64,000 bases of DNA, taken from Spirosoma oryzicola. Lineage in GTDB: Bacteria > Bacteroidota > Bacteroidia > Cytophagales > Spirosomataceae. Made by a program: the position numbers and the translations under genes. Below, piece after piece: positions 52,398 through 61,411 of this stretch. A model generated the notes under the pieces. The model made no database searches. It was not told the origin of the DNA and saw only the letters and a list, made by a program, of their open reading frames with translations. Each line of letters begins with the position of its first letter. Position 1 is the first letter of the stretch. The stretch lies in the NCBI RefSeq assembly GCF_021233055.1, contig NZ_CP089538.1, forward strand, positions 1,345,501 to 1,409,500, given 5' to 3'.

Positions 52398-54230
52398 ATG
52401 CACAAAATCATTGCTTTGTTTTTATTGGCGTTTACGGCGGCTGCTCAGTCGTCGATTCCGGCGCTTATTCCGGCACCCCAAACGCTCGAACCCGGTACCG
52501 GTGCTTTTGCCATTACCGCCCAGACCCGACTGGCTATTCTGACGCCTGCTGCCGACGTGCGCAAAATGGTTATCGACAATCTGCCCGGCATTCCGGCCTC
52601 CGACGCGCCCAAACTGACCAAAGCCATTACGGTTCGCGTCGCTCCGGTAACTGGTGTGGGGCCAGAAGGGTACGACCTGCTCGTGACGCCGACCGGTATT
52701 ACGCTTACCGCGCCGGAACCCGCCGGGATTTTTTACGGTCTGCAAACCATGCGGCAATTGTTGCCCGTCAGTAAATCGTTTCGCGATCAGTCGGTTCCGG
52801 CACTGCACATCCGCGACCAGCCCCGGTTTGGCTGGCGGGGACTGATGCTCGATGTGAGCCGCCACTTCTTCGATAAAGTGTTTGTCAAGCGGTTCATTGA
52901 TCAGATGGCGCAGTATAAATTCAACATTTTTCACTGGCACCTGACCGACGACCAGGGCTGGCGAATCCAGATCAACAGCCTGCCCAAACTCACCGAAGTG
53001 GGCGCATGGCGCGTACCCCGAACCGGTCGCTGGTGGGATATTGACAATCCGCAGGCGGGTGAAATACCGTCGTACGGTGGCTTTTATACGCAGGACGACA
53101 TTCGCGAAATTGTTCGCTATGCGCAGGAACGGCACATCACCATCGTACCGGAAATCGACATGCCGGGGCATATCATGTCGGCCATTGCCGCGTACCCAAA
53201 TCTAACCTGCGGAAAAAAACAAATTGTCGTGCCTCCCAATGGTAAGTTTTACAAGCTGGAAGACAACACGCTGAACCCCTGCGACGACAGTACGTATCTG
53301 TTTATCGACAAGGTGTTTACGGAAATCGCTCAGTTGTTTCCGGGGCCTTACATCCATGTCGGGGGCGATGAAGCGTACAAAGGATTCTGGGAGAAATGCG
53401 ATGCCTGCAAAACGACAATGGCGGCTAACAATCTAAAGAACGTCGATGAGTTGCAAAGCTATTTCATCAAACGGGTCGAGAAAATCGTGCAATCGAAAGG
53501 CAAAAAGCTGATCGGCTGGGACGAAATCCTGGAAGGCGGCTTGGCTCCTGACGCGACGGTGATGAGCTGGCGGGGTATGAAAGGCGGCATCGAAGCGGCC
53601 AGGCAGGGGCATCCGGTGATCATGACCCCGTACCAGTTTTGCTACCTCGATCTGTATCAGGGCGAAGCGTCGGCGGAACCCAGCACGTATGGCATCAGTC
53701 GGTTAAGCACAGCCTACTCATTTGACCCCATTCCTGACAGTGCAACAGCACCCGGTATCAACGCCAAATTGATTCTGGGGGGCCAGGGAAATCTCTGGGC
53801 GGAGAACGTACCGAACGTGCGTCATGCCGAGTACATGGTTTGGCCGCGCGCGTTTGCCTTGTCCGAAGTGCTGTGGTCATCGAAAGCCCAACGAAGCTGG
53901 CCCAACTTCGTCAATCGGATGGAAGCACATTTTAAGCGGTTCGATGCGCAGGACGTGAATTATTCCCGCAGCGTTTACAACCCCATCATTACGCTGAAAA
54001 AGCACCCGATGGGGATGATGGAAATTATGCTTAGCCACGAGTTGCCCGACACGTATTTGTATTACTCGACGGACAATACCGTTCCCGATGATCATTTTCC
54101 GCTCTACACCCAGCCTTTCCTGATGCCGAAAGGTGCTGATCGGGTGAAGGTGGTGGCGTATCGAAACGGTAAACCCATCGGGCGTATGGTTGAACTGACG
54201 TTGCCCGACATGGAAAAGCGCGTTCAGTAA
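52398..54230 (+). CDS. GH20 beta-N-acetylhexosaminidase
   Basis: Exported glycosidase of 610 residues that removes terminal beta-linked GlcNAc or GalNAc with help of the substrate acetamido group. Signal peptide ending at TAAAQS, GH20 N-terminal domain (about 25-140, EGYDLLVTPTGITLTAPEPAGIFYGLQTMRQLLP), then the catalytic TIM barrel: RGLMLDVSRHFF, HWHLTDDQGWR, PEIDMPGH, and the catalytic pair Asp324-Glu325 in HVGGDEAY, then GWDEIL, MSWRG and QGNLWAE. The C-terminus has a chitobiase-like beta domain (YLYYSTDNTVPDD). The frame reaches a TTG at 52392; ATG 52398 is used. It fits the epimerase and transporter upstream. Confidence 0.95.
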   Translation: MHKIIALFLLAFTAAAQSSIPALIPAPQTLEPGTGAFAITAQTRLAILTPAADVRKMVIDNLPGIPASDAPKLTKAITVRVAPVTGVGPEGYDLLVTPTGITLTAPEPAGIFYGLQTMRQLLPVSKSFRDQSVPALHIRDQPRFGWRGLMLDVSRHFFDKVFVKRFIDQMAQYKFNIFHWHLTDDQGWRIQINSLPKLTEVGAWRVPRTGRWWDIDNPQAGEIPSYGGFYTQDDIREIVRYAQERHITIVPEIDMPGHIMSAIAAYPNLTCGKKQIVVPPNGKFYKLEDNTLNPCDDSTYLFIDKVFTEIAQLFPGPYIHVGGDEAYKGFWEKCDACKTTMAANNLKNVDELQSYFIKRVEKIVQSKGKKLIGWDEILEGGLAPDATVMSWRGMKGGIEAARQGHPVIMTPYQFCYLDLYQGEASAEPSTYGISRLSTAYSFDPIPDSATAPGINAKLILGGQGNLWAENVPNVRHAEYMVWPRAFALSEVLWSSKAQRSWPNFVNRMEAHFKRFDAQDVNYSRSVYNPIITLKKHPMGMMEIMLSHELPDTYLYYSTDNTVPDDHFPLYTQPFLMPKGADRVKVVAYRNGKPIGRMVELTLPDMEKRVQ

Positions 54231-54246
54231 TCCGAAAATGAGTGTT

Positions 54247-54356
54247 GTGGTGTCGGCGGGGCCGCCCCTGCGGTTCTCAAATTAGTATTGTCCGAACTGT
54301 TGGATTTGCTCCAGTCTGATGTTCTTCTATGGTGGTGTCGGTTTCTCAAAACCGAC
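54247..54356 (+). repeat. 110-bp dispersed repeat, copy 1
   Basis: This 110-base stretch matches, without gaps and at about 90 positions, the reverse complement of 63818-63927. It ends in the GGTGTCGGTTT palindrome core. It fills most of the gap between the GH20 and PQQ-enzyme genes. Confidence 0.75.
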
Positions 54357-54409
54357 TCAGATTGCTGACGCGAAGTGTCGGTTTTGAGAAACCGACACCA
54401 CCATAGAAG
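54324..54409. repeat. Double palindromic repeat, copy B (33-bp inverted arms)
   Basis: Arms 54324-54356 and 54377-54409 are exact inverted copies of 33 bases, from CTTCTATGGTGG to AACCGAC, around a 20-base spacer. Each arm contains the GGTGTCGGTTT palindrome core, fully or nearly so. The right arm ends 31 bases before the ATG of the downstream gene. Confidence 0.85.
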
Positions 54410-54440
54410 GACACCACGTATTTCTTTGAACCTTCCTCTT

Positions 54441-57146
54441 ATGAAACCCCTACCTATCGTTTTGCTGCTGGCTACGTTGTGGTTTTCCTTGACCTCACAA
54501 CGTTCTGCACCATACCGCGCCAACCAATGGGCGGAAGCGCCGGATAGCAGTCGCTTTACGGCTATGCAGCTTGTGCAGGGACTAGACGAACCGATGGGTA
54601 TGGGTATTTTGCCCAACAATAACGTCTTGATCATCGAGCGGAAAGGCGCTGTCCGACTGTACGACGCGGAGTTGAAACAGGTCAAAACGATTGCGCATAT
54701 CAACGTTTTCAGCGGGATTGAAGATGGGTTACTGGGCGTTGCTGTCGATCCAGATTACAGCAAAAACAACTGGATCTATCTGTATTACGGTGTTGGTGGC
54801 GATGCGTGGGTAAGCCATCTGGCGCGTTACGAGCTGAAAGGTGATCAGTTGATTCAATCATCAAAGAAAGTTTTGCTGGAAATTCCGACGCAACGAAAAT
54901 ACTGCTGTCATTCGGCGGGTTACCTGACGTTCTCGAACGGGCTGCTGTATCTGTCAACGGGTGATAATACGAACGCCGAAGAAATCGAAGGTCACAATCC
55001 CACCGACGAACGGCCCGGTCGTGAACTGTCCGATGATCAGGCATCGACTGCCAACAGTAACGACCTGCGCGGAAAAATTCTGCGGATCAAACCAGAACCG
55101 AACGGAACTGGAGATGCGCCCGCTTATACCATTCCCGACGGCAACCTATTTCCCAAAGACGGTTCCAAAGGGCGTCCGGAGATCTATGTGATGGGTTGCC
55201 GCAACCCGTTTCGGATGTCGGTCGATCCCAAGAACGGGTTTGTCTACTGGGGCGATGTTGGTCCCGACACGCACGTGCCCGCCGAAGAAGGAACGTTGAG
55301 CTACGACGAGATCAATCAGGCGCGTCGGCCCGGTTTTTTTGGTTATCCGTACTTTTTAGGGAACAACGAAGCGTTTCCAAAATACGATTTTGCTACCAAG
55401 CAGGAGGGGCCTAAACAGGACCCACAGCATCCCGTCAACAACTCGCCCCACAACACCGGTCTTCGGGAACTTCCCCCGGCCCAACCCGCTCTAATCTGGT
55501 ACGGCAAACAAGCATCCAGACGTTTCCCGCTGGTCGGTAAAGGCGGGGCCAGCGCGATGGCTGGACCTGTTTATTACCGTGATCAATTTGCCGGAGCTAA
55601 GTACCGCTTGCCCGATTACTACGACGGAAAACTTTTGATCTACGATTGGATTCGGCGGTGGATGATGGCGGTTACGCTCGACAAAGAAGGCAATTACGTC
55701 AGTATGGAGCCTTTTTTAAGTCATCTGAAACCGGTAGCACCCATGGACATGCAGTTCAATCGCGATGGGTCGCTGTATATTCTGGCGTATGGGACCAACT
55801 GGTTTGCCAACAATACCGATGCCGGATTGATCCGGGTGGAGTATTCGGAAGGAAACCGCAATCCTGTTGCCGACATTCGGGTGGATAAGCGGTACGGTGC
55901 CGCACCAATGGCTGTCGCCTTGTCGGCGGCTGGCTCGAAAGATTACGATCCAGGTGATCAGCTCACCTATACCTGGCAGATTGGTACCAAAAAATGGACC
56001 GGTCAGACCGTGTCAACGAGCTTTGCGAAGCCGGGCGTGTATCCGGTAACGCTGACCGTCACGGATGGACACGGTGGTCAGGGAAGCGCCACCACAACGA
56101 TCCACGTAGGGAATACGCCCCCGCGCGTGCAGATCAGCACAACCGCTAACCGAAGCTTTTACTGGGACAATACGAAACTTGATTACCGCATCACCATCCG
56201 CGACCCGGAAGATAAAACGATCGACCCCGCCCGGACAACGGTTTCGTTTACCTACCTACCCTACGGAAAAGACATTGCCAGCGTTCTGTCGGGCGGGCAT
56301 ACTACAACGGCGCATTGGCAGGGTGAAAAGCTGATTGCCGCATCCGACTGCAAATCCTGTCACGCGATTGAAAAAGCGTCCATTGGTCCCAGCTTCAGGG
56401 CTATCTCGGCGCGATATCTACGTAAACCGGAATCGGTCGAACCGCTAGCGCAGAAGATAATTAAGGGCGGGAGTGGCGTTTGGGGCAACTATGCCATGTC
56501 TGCTCACCCGGATTTGTCGGCGCAGGATGCCCAGGAAATGGTTCGCTATATCCTAGCCCTGAACGAGCAGCCGAAGCCGTTGCCCCAGCAGGGAACGCTG
56601 ACCCTAAAGGATCATATGGGTAAAGGAAACGAAGGCGCTTATGTACTATTGGCGAGCTACCAAGACAAAGGCGCTCAGGGTATCGAACCGCTATCATCCC
56701 GAGACTACATTGCGCTTCGTAATCCACTCATACAGCTGGAGGATAACGATCGGGGTAACGTGGGTGTCGTGATTGCTACGGCCAGTACCGGTTTTATTTC
56801 GTACATCCGTAAGATTTATAACAACAGTTTCGTGGTGTTCAACCAGCTGGATCTGGCGCAGGTTGATCAGATTCGGTTTCGGGTGCAGTCGCAGGGGGCG
56901 GGTGGTCGTATCGCGGTGCATCTGGACAGTCTACAAGGGCCGGTTGTGAGCGAAGTGGCGGTGCCCGGCGGTAAAATCAACGATCTGAAAACAGGCTGGA
57001 CGGACTTGATTGCCCCGGTGAAGCCCACCGTGGGTCTGCACGATCTATATTTCGTGTTCACTAATCCTGATGCGGTTCGGAAAGAACTGTTTCACGTCGA
57101 TTACCTGTATTTTGAGCCAAAAGCGAATCGTGCCCCGACCAAATAG
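54441..57146 (+). CDS. PQQ-type sugar dehydrogenase fused to PKD, cytochrome c and CBM-like domains
   Basis: Exported multidomain redox protein of 901 residues. Signal peptide (MKPLPIVLLLATLWFSLTS); a glucose/sorbosone dehydrogenase-type beta-propeller about 30-470 (GLDEPMGMGILPNN, GLLGVAVDPDYSKNNWIYLYY, STGDNTN, NDLRGKILRIKPE, NPFRMSVDPKNG, GDVGPD); a PKD domain about 475-565 (NPVADIRVDKRYGAAPMAVALSA, GSKDYDPGDQLTYTW); a monohaem cytochrome c about 630-720 with CKSCH (Cys637, Cys640, His641) and a possible Met ligand in NYAMSAHP; and a C-terminal carbohydrate-binding-like domain (about 740-895). A GTG-started longer frame at 54375 lies in the repeat, so ATG 54441 is used. Electrons from sugar oxidation could pass to the fused haem. 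Confidence 0.88.
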   Translation: MKPLPIVLLLATLWFSLTSQRSAPYRANQWAEAPDSSRFTAMQLVQGLDEPMGMGILPNNNVLIIERKGAVRLYDAELKQVKTIAHINVFSGIEDGLLGVAVDPDYSKNNWIYLYYGVGGDAWVSHLARYELKGDQLIQSSKKVLLEIPTQRKYCCHSAGYLTFSNGLLYLSTGDNTNAEEIEGHNPTDERPGRELSDDQASTANSNDLRGKILRIKPEPNGTGDAPAYTIPDGNLFPKDGSKGRPEIYVMGCRNPFRMSVDPKNGFVYWGDVGPDTHVPAEEGTLSYDEINQARRPGFFGYPYFLGNNEAFPKYDFATKQEGPKQDPQHPVNNSPHNTGLRELPPAQPALIWYGKQASRRFPLVGKGGASAMAGPVYYRDQFAGAKYRLPDYYDGKLLIYDWIRRWMMAVTLDKEGNYVSMEPFLSHLKPVAPMDMQFNRDGSLYILAYGTNWFANNTDAGLIRVEYSEGNRNPVADIRVDKRYGAAPMAVALSAAGSKDYDPGDQLTYTWQIGTKKWTGQTVSTSFAKPGVYPVTLTVTDGHGGQGSATTTIHVGNTPPRVQISTTANRSFYWDNTKLDYRITIRDPEDKTIDPARTTVSFTYLPYGKDIASVLSGGHTTTAHWQGEKLIAASDCKSCHAIEKASIGPSFRAISARYLRKPESVEPLAQKIIKGGSGVWGNYAMSAHPDLSAQDAQEMVRYILALNEQPKPLPQQGTLTLKDHMGKGNEGAYVLLASYQDKGAQGIEPLSSRDYIALRNPLIQLEDNDRGNVGVVIATASTGFISYIRKIYNNSFVVFNQLDLAQVDQIRFRVQSQGAGGRIAVHLDSLQGPVVSEVAVPGGKINDLKTGWTDLIAPVKPTVGLHDLYFVFTNPDAVRKELFHVDYLYFEPKANRAPTK

Positions 57147-57205
57147 AGCGGAAGCAGGTAGAGCCGGATCAATGATCAGTCCCGGTGTCAACGCTGTACG
57201 ATCAT

Positions 57206-58330
57206 TTATCGGGTGAGCAGGTTACCCAGTTGGTGGGCGGTGCGGATCAGATTTTGCCGGGTCTGGCTGAGGGCCGATACCAGGTCAGCAGGACCGTTGC
57301 CGATTGCCAGTAGCACGTCGAAAAACTGATCAAGCTTTTCATTTTGGTCCAGCGGAATTTTTCCCGCCAGACCAATTACGGGTAGATTCAACTGCTTTGC
57401 TCGGTAAGCGACACCGAAGGGGCCTTTGCCGTGTAAGGTTTGTTCATCGATACTACCCTCGCCGGTAATAACCAGATCGGCAGTGGCTACGGCTTCGTCG
57501 AAACGGGTGAAATGGAGGAAAAAATCAATGCCATTGACAAGTTGCGCGTTTATGAACGTGTGAAGCCCGGCGGCAACACCACCGGCGGCACCACCGTGTT
57601 TGACAGCCGACATGTCGATACCGGTTTGCTGCAATGCTACCGCTGAGAACGTAGCCAGACCCGCATCGAGTTTTTTCACGCTGTCGGGTGTTGCGCCTTT
57701 TTGCGGACCAAAAACAGCCGCTGACCCTTCTGCTCCCAGAAGCTTATTTTCGACATCGCAGAGGACGGTGATAGCACAGGTCAAGATTCGTTGGTCGAGG
57801 GTCGAGACATCGATTGTCGTCAGTTCGGTCAGTTGTTCGGGAGCCGTTAGCTCTTCACCTTGAGCATTCAAAAAACGGACGCCCAACGCCCGTAAAATAC
57901 CGGTACCACCGTCAACGGTAGCCGAACCGCCAATCGCCAGTACCAGGTTTCGGACGCCTTTGTCCAGCGCTGCTATGATCAGTTGTCCAGTGCCAAACGA
58001 AGTAGCCTGTAACGGGTTTAGCGCTGACGGTTTGACAAGGTGAATCCCCGACGCATTCGCCATTTCGATAATCGCTGTTTCTCCGTTGTTGACCAAGCCA
58101 AAGGACGATTGAATTAGGCGGCCAAACGGGTCGGCTACGTCTACCGAAACGAGCAACCCGTTGTGTTTCCTGATCATTAAATCACCTGTGCCGTCGCCAC
58201 CATCGCCGACCGGAAAGCATTCGCATACACAGTCGAGCTTGCTTTGTTGTAAGCCTTCTTTGATGGCAAGGGCCGCGCCAGTGGCATTCAGACTGTGTTT
58301 AAAGGCATTGGGGGCAATGAGAACACGCAT
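57206..58330 (-). CDS. Glycerate kinase
   Basis: Cytoplasmic kinase of 374 residues, the standard size of the GarK/GlxK type-I family. Motifs: IAPNAFKHSLNATGAALAIKEGL at the N-terminus, CFPVGDGGDGTGDLMI near 40, IEMANASGIHLV near 90, FGTGQLIIAALDKGVRNLVLAIGGSATVDGGTGILRALG near 112-150, and DLVITGEGSIDEQTLHGKGPFGVA near 285. It phosphorylates D-glycerate to 2- or 3-phosphoglycerate. A terminator separates it from the D-2-hydroxyacid dehydrogenase gene upstream, but the two activities are consecutive (hydroxypyruvate to glycerate to phosphoglycerate). Convergent with the PQQ-enzyme gene. Confidence 0.93.
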   Translation of the reverse strand: MRVLIAPNAFKHSLNATGAALAIKEGLQQSKLDCVCECFPVGDGGDGTGDLMIRKHNGLLVSVDVADPFGRLIQSSFGLVNNGETAIIEMANASGIHLVKPSALNPLQATSFGTGQLIIAALDKGVRNLVLAIGGSATVDGGTGILRALGVRFLNAQGEELTAPEQLTELTTIDVSTLDQRILTCAITVLCDVENKLLGAEGSAAVFGPQKGATPDSVKKLDAGLATFSAVALQQTGIDMSAVKHGGAAGGVAAGLHTFINAQLVNGIDFFLHFTRFDEAVATADLVITGEGSIDEQTLHGKGPFGVAYRAKQLNLPVIGLAGKIPLDQNEKLDQFFDVLLAIGNGPADLVSALSQTRQNLIRTAHQLGNLLTR

Positions 58331-58484
58331 AGGTTTTCGGGGGAATTGCGAGGTGTTGAGCAGTACATCTCGATGGATAGTTATCGCTGACCGGATGGGT
58401 TTTGCTGACGCGAATTAGACGCAATCCCTTACGTCTCTATATGGTTTGATGCGTTTGTGAAAACAGGCTAGAATCCAGCAAAAC

Positions 58485-58531
58485 AGCTGAACTAGGCGTT
58501 TGCCTGATGGTAGGGAGCGCCTAATTCAGCT
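58485..58531 (-). terminator. Terminator after the D-2-hydroxyacid dehydrogenase gene
   Basis: Two 14-base arms (58485-58498 and 58518-58531) with one mismatch, 19-base loop, followed on the minus strand by GTTTTGC; 23 bases after the stop codon. Confidence 0.6.
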
Positions 58532-58553
58532 TAATTTATAGAAGCAGGTCGGC

Positions 58554-59513
58554 TTACTTGTTCACTACGTTGACCGGGTTGCCGTTGATAAACGCGGATA
58601 AATTATCGACCGTGATCGCCATCAGGCGGGTGCGTGCTTCTTTCGTTGCCCAGGCGATGTGGGGCGTAATCAAACAGTTTTTGGCTTTGAACAATGGGTT
58701 ATCAGCGGCTGGTGGTTCTTTGGATAACACGTCGATACCCGCTCCGGCAATAATGTCGTTGTTGAGCGCATCGGCTAAATCCTGATCCACGACCAGTGGT
58801 CCCCGCGAGGTGTTCAACAGGAACGCCGTTGGTTTCATCAACGCCAAGGTATCTTTGTTCATGAGTCCCTGCGTTTCGGGCGTCAGCGGGGTGTGAATAC
58901 TCACCACATCCGATTGCGCTAGTAGCTCAGGAACGTCGGCCCACCGGAAATTGGACCGGTGCGACTGGTCCGTATGATGCCGTTTCGAGCCAATGACCTT
59001 CATGCCAAAGGCCGTTGCTACGTCGGCTACTTTTTCGCCGATACTGCCAAAGCCGATGATGCCTATCGTTTTGTCGGCCAGTTCAATGAGCGGGTAGTCC
59101 CAAAACGAGAAATCAGCCGAGCGCGCCCATTTGCCGTCCATGACCGAATCGCTGTGGCGTTGTACGTGCAGCGTCAGTTCGAGCAGCATCGCAAACGTCA
59201 GTTGCACTACCGACATGGTGCTGTAGCCGGGTACGTTGCTGACAATAATCCCGTTTTTCTTAGCTACGTCAGTGTTAACAATGTTGTAGCCGGTGGCTAG
59301 TATACCGATGAACTTGAGCGCGGGAAGCTGAACCAGAATGTCCTCACCCAGCGGGGTTTTGTTGGTGAAAATAATTTCGGCGTCTTTGGCCCGTTCCACA
59401 ACCTGATCGGCTGGGGTGCGGTCGTACACCGTCAACTCACCCAGTTTCTCCAGTCCCTCCCAGGACAAATCGCCCGGATTCAGCGTATACCCGTCTAATA
59501 CGACAATTTTCAT
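58554..59513 (-). CDS. D-2-hydroxyacid dehydrogenase (glycerate dehydrogenase-like)
   Basis: NAD(P)-dependent dehydrogenase of 319 residues. Substrate-domain motif LKFIGILATGYNIVNTDVAKKNGI, the NAD loop TIGIIGFGSIGEKVA near 150, the catalytic Arg in LLNTSRGPLVVD near 235, Glu in IDVLSKEPP near 262 and His in LITPHIAWAT near 285. It resembles HprA-type glycerate/hydroxypyruvate reductases. The KRHH stretch after the NAD-loop strand could mean preference for NADP(H). It follows the permease gene by 59 bases, forming an operon; a role in glyoxylate, hydroxypyruvate or lactate use is inferred. Confidence 0.9.
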   Translation of the reverse strand: MKIVVLDGYTLNPGDLSWEGLEKLGELTVYDRTPADQVVERAKDAEIIFTNKTPLGEDILVQLPALKFIGILATGYNIVNTDVAKKNGIIVSNVPGYSTMSVVQLTFAMLLELTLHVQRHSDSVMDGKWARSADFSFWDYPLIELADKTIGIIGFGSIGEKVADVATAFGMKVIGSKRHHTDQSHRSNFRWADVPELLAQSDVVSIHTPLTPETQGLMNKDTLALMKPTAFLLNTSRGPLVVDQDLADALNNDIIAGAGIDVLSKEPPAADNPLFKAKNCLITPHIAWATKEARTRLMAITVDNLSAFINGNPVNVVNK

Positions 59514-59572
59514 TCCTTAATTTTCGATTGTTTGCACTAATAACACGCTGTTTGGTCAATGGGATAAAGCCG

Positions 59573-61342
59573 TCAATTAACGAAGTCCGGCGTTTGCGCT
59601 TTCTTTTTGGCCGTTCGCAGAATAAGCACGGCCAATGTAGCCAATAAGACTGCCAGCAGCGCAAGGTAGGTATAGCCCGTCGATACGTTCGGTAGCATTG
59701 TCGCTTTTTTTGTTCCAATCATCTCATAGGCCGGAATCAGCCACTTCAACGCATACGCCTGCGCCAATACGATAAGACAAATCACAAAGAGCATGATAAA
59801 GCTGTGCTTTACCGTAAAGCGGAACAACTCCGATTCTTTCCCGACCAGATTACCTGCCGCGGCAGCTACGGCGATGGATTGCGGAGAAATCATTTTGCCG
59901 ACAACACCGCCTGATATATTGGCCGATACCGTTACGACCGGATCGACACCAATGGACTGCGCGGTAGCATATTGGAGCTTACTGAACAACGCATTAGCCG
60001 ATGTGTCGGAGCCGGTGATAAACACGCCCAGCCAGCCCAGTATGGGCGCAAAAAACGGAAACAGAAAACCCGTGTTTGCCAGTACTTCGGCCAGTGTCAG
60101 CGTAATACCGGAATCGTTGAGAATGTACGCGAATCCCAACACGGCAGCAATCGTCAGAATCGGGAACTTGAGCTGGTCCAGCGTTGCGCCGAATACGTTG
60201 GCACCTTCACGGTACGAAAGACCGACCAGCGGAATGGCGATGAGTGCCGCGATCAGAATGGCCGTTCCAGCTGCCGACAAGTAGTTCAGCTTGAATAATT
60301 TGGGTAGTAGCGTTCCGTCTTCGCCCTGAATGGCATTGTGCAGACCCGGAAATTCGAACTGCGCCATCCCCGCCGAATTAAGCGCGTCCTTGATCGGTTG
60401 AACGCCCCAGGCAATCACCATAATGGTCAGCACGATGAACGGCGACCAGGCCCGGATCAACTGCCCATTGGTGTAGTTCAGATCAGTGACGATCGTTGCC
60501 GCCGGTTCGTTGGCAAAGCGCCAGATGGTTTTTGGTTTCCAGAAGCGCAGGAAGATCATCAGGCAAATGATGGAGCCAAGTCCGGCAATAACGTCGGGTA
60601 GGGCAGGGCCTAAAAAGTTGGCCGAGAAGTACTGGAGAAAGGCAAACGAAATACCAGATACCAGAACAGCGGGCATGATTTCCTGCGCCTTTCGGAAACC
60701 CGCAATTATCGTTACCAGATAAAAAGGCAGCATGACCGACAGGATAGGCAGCGTCCGGCCAACCATCTGCGAAATGGGTAATTCGGGAATGCCCGACACC
60801 TGCGACGCGACCGTAATGGGAATGCCGATGGAGCCAAACGCAACCGGTGCGGTGTTGGCAATCAGACAGATACCCGATGCGTAGAGCGGATTGAAACCAA
60901 GTCCCACCAGCATGGCCGCCGTAATGGCCACGGGGGCACCAAATCCGGCGGTGCCTTCCAGAAACGACCCAAACGAGAAAGCAATCAGCAACGCCTGCAA
61001 CCGCCGGTCGGCGGTGATCGACGCCATGAACTGTTTGATAATTTCGAACTGACCGCTTTTTACCGTGATGTTGAACAGGAAAACGGCCGTGATGATCAGC
61101 CAGCAAATCGGGAATAAACCGTATACCGCGCCGTGAGCCGCCGACAGCAACGCCAGTTTGACAGGCATACCGTAGACAGCAGTGGCGATAATCATCGCTA
61201 AGCCGGTAGCGATCAGACTGGCCTGATAGCCTTTCATTTTTTTGATGATCAGCGCCCAGAAGATAAACAGAATGGGCACTGACGCCACCAGCACGGATAA
61301 AGCGATATTGGTAAATGGGTCAACAACTTGTTTCCAGACCAT
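59573..61342 (-). CDS. L-lactate/glycolate permease family transporter (LctP/GlcA)
   Basis: Inner-membrane carrier of 589 residues with about 12-14 hydrophobic helices, normal for the LctP family (TC 2.A.14). Family motifs: GMPVKLALLSAAHGAVYGLFPICWLI near 55-80, FGSFLEGTAGFGAPVAITAAMLVGLGF near 125-150, ANTAPVAFGSIGIPI near 165, GWLGVFITGSDTSANALFSKLQ near 435 and ANISGGVVGKMISPQSIAVAAAA near 480. Members import L-lactate, D-lactate or glycolate with protons. It is the first gene of an operon with a D-2-hydroxyacid dehydrogenase and stands near glycerate kinase, so a 2-hydroxyacid such as glycolate, lactate or glycerate is the likely cargo. Confidence 0.92.
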   Translation of the reverse strand: MVWKQVVDPFTNIALSVLVASVPILFIFWALIIKKMKGYQASLIATGLAMIIATAVYGMPVKLALLSAAHGAVYGLFPICWLIITAVFLFNITVKSGQFEIIKQFMASITADRRLQALLIAFSFGSFLEGTAGFGAPVAITAAMLVGLGFNPLYASGICLIANTAPVAFGSIGIPITVASQVSGIPELPISQMVGRTLPILSVMLPFYLVTIIAGFRKAQEIMPAVLVSGISFAFLQYFSANFLGPALPDVIAGLGSIICLMIFLRFWKPKTIWRFANEPAATIVTDLNYTNGQLIRAWSPFIVLTIMVIAWGVQPIKDALNSAGMAQFEFPGLHNAIQGEDGTLLPKLFKLNYLSAAGTAILIAALIAIPLVGLSYREGANVFGATLDQLKFPILTIAAVLGFAYILNDSGITLTLAEVLANTGFLFPFFAPILGWLGVFITGSDTSANALFSKLQYATAQSIGVDPVVTVSANISGGVVGKMISPQSIAVAAAAGNLVGKESELFRFTVKHSFIMLFVICLIVLAQAYALKWLIPAYEMIGTKKATMLPNVSTGYTYLALLAVLLATLAVLILRTAKKKAQTPDFVN

Positions 61343-61411
61343 AGGTTGTATTCAGTTAGTTTCCTGATTCAGAGGTAAAAATAAAACGAGTGTCACTGCG
61401 GTATCGGCGGG

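Noticed and set aside
54375..54440. GTG-started N-terminal extension of the PQQ-type dehydrogenase
   Set aside because: The extra 22 codons are the palindromic repeat; a proper signal peptide starts at the ATG at 54441.
57162..57214. Two-way terminator between the PQQ-enzyme and glycerate kinase genes
   Set aside because: Arms match at only about 12 of 15 positions with a long loop; not strong enough to list.
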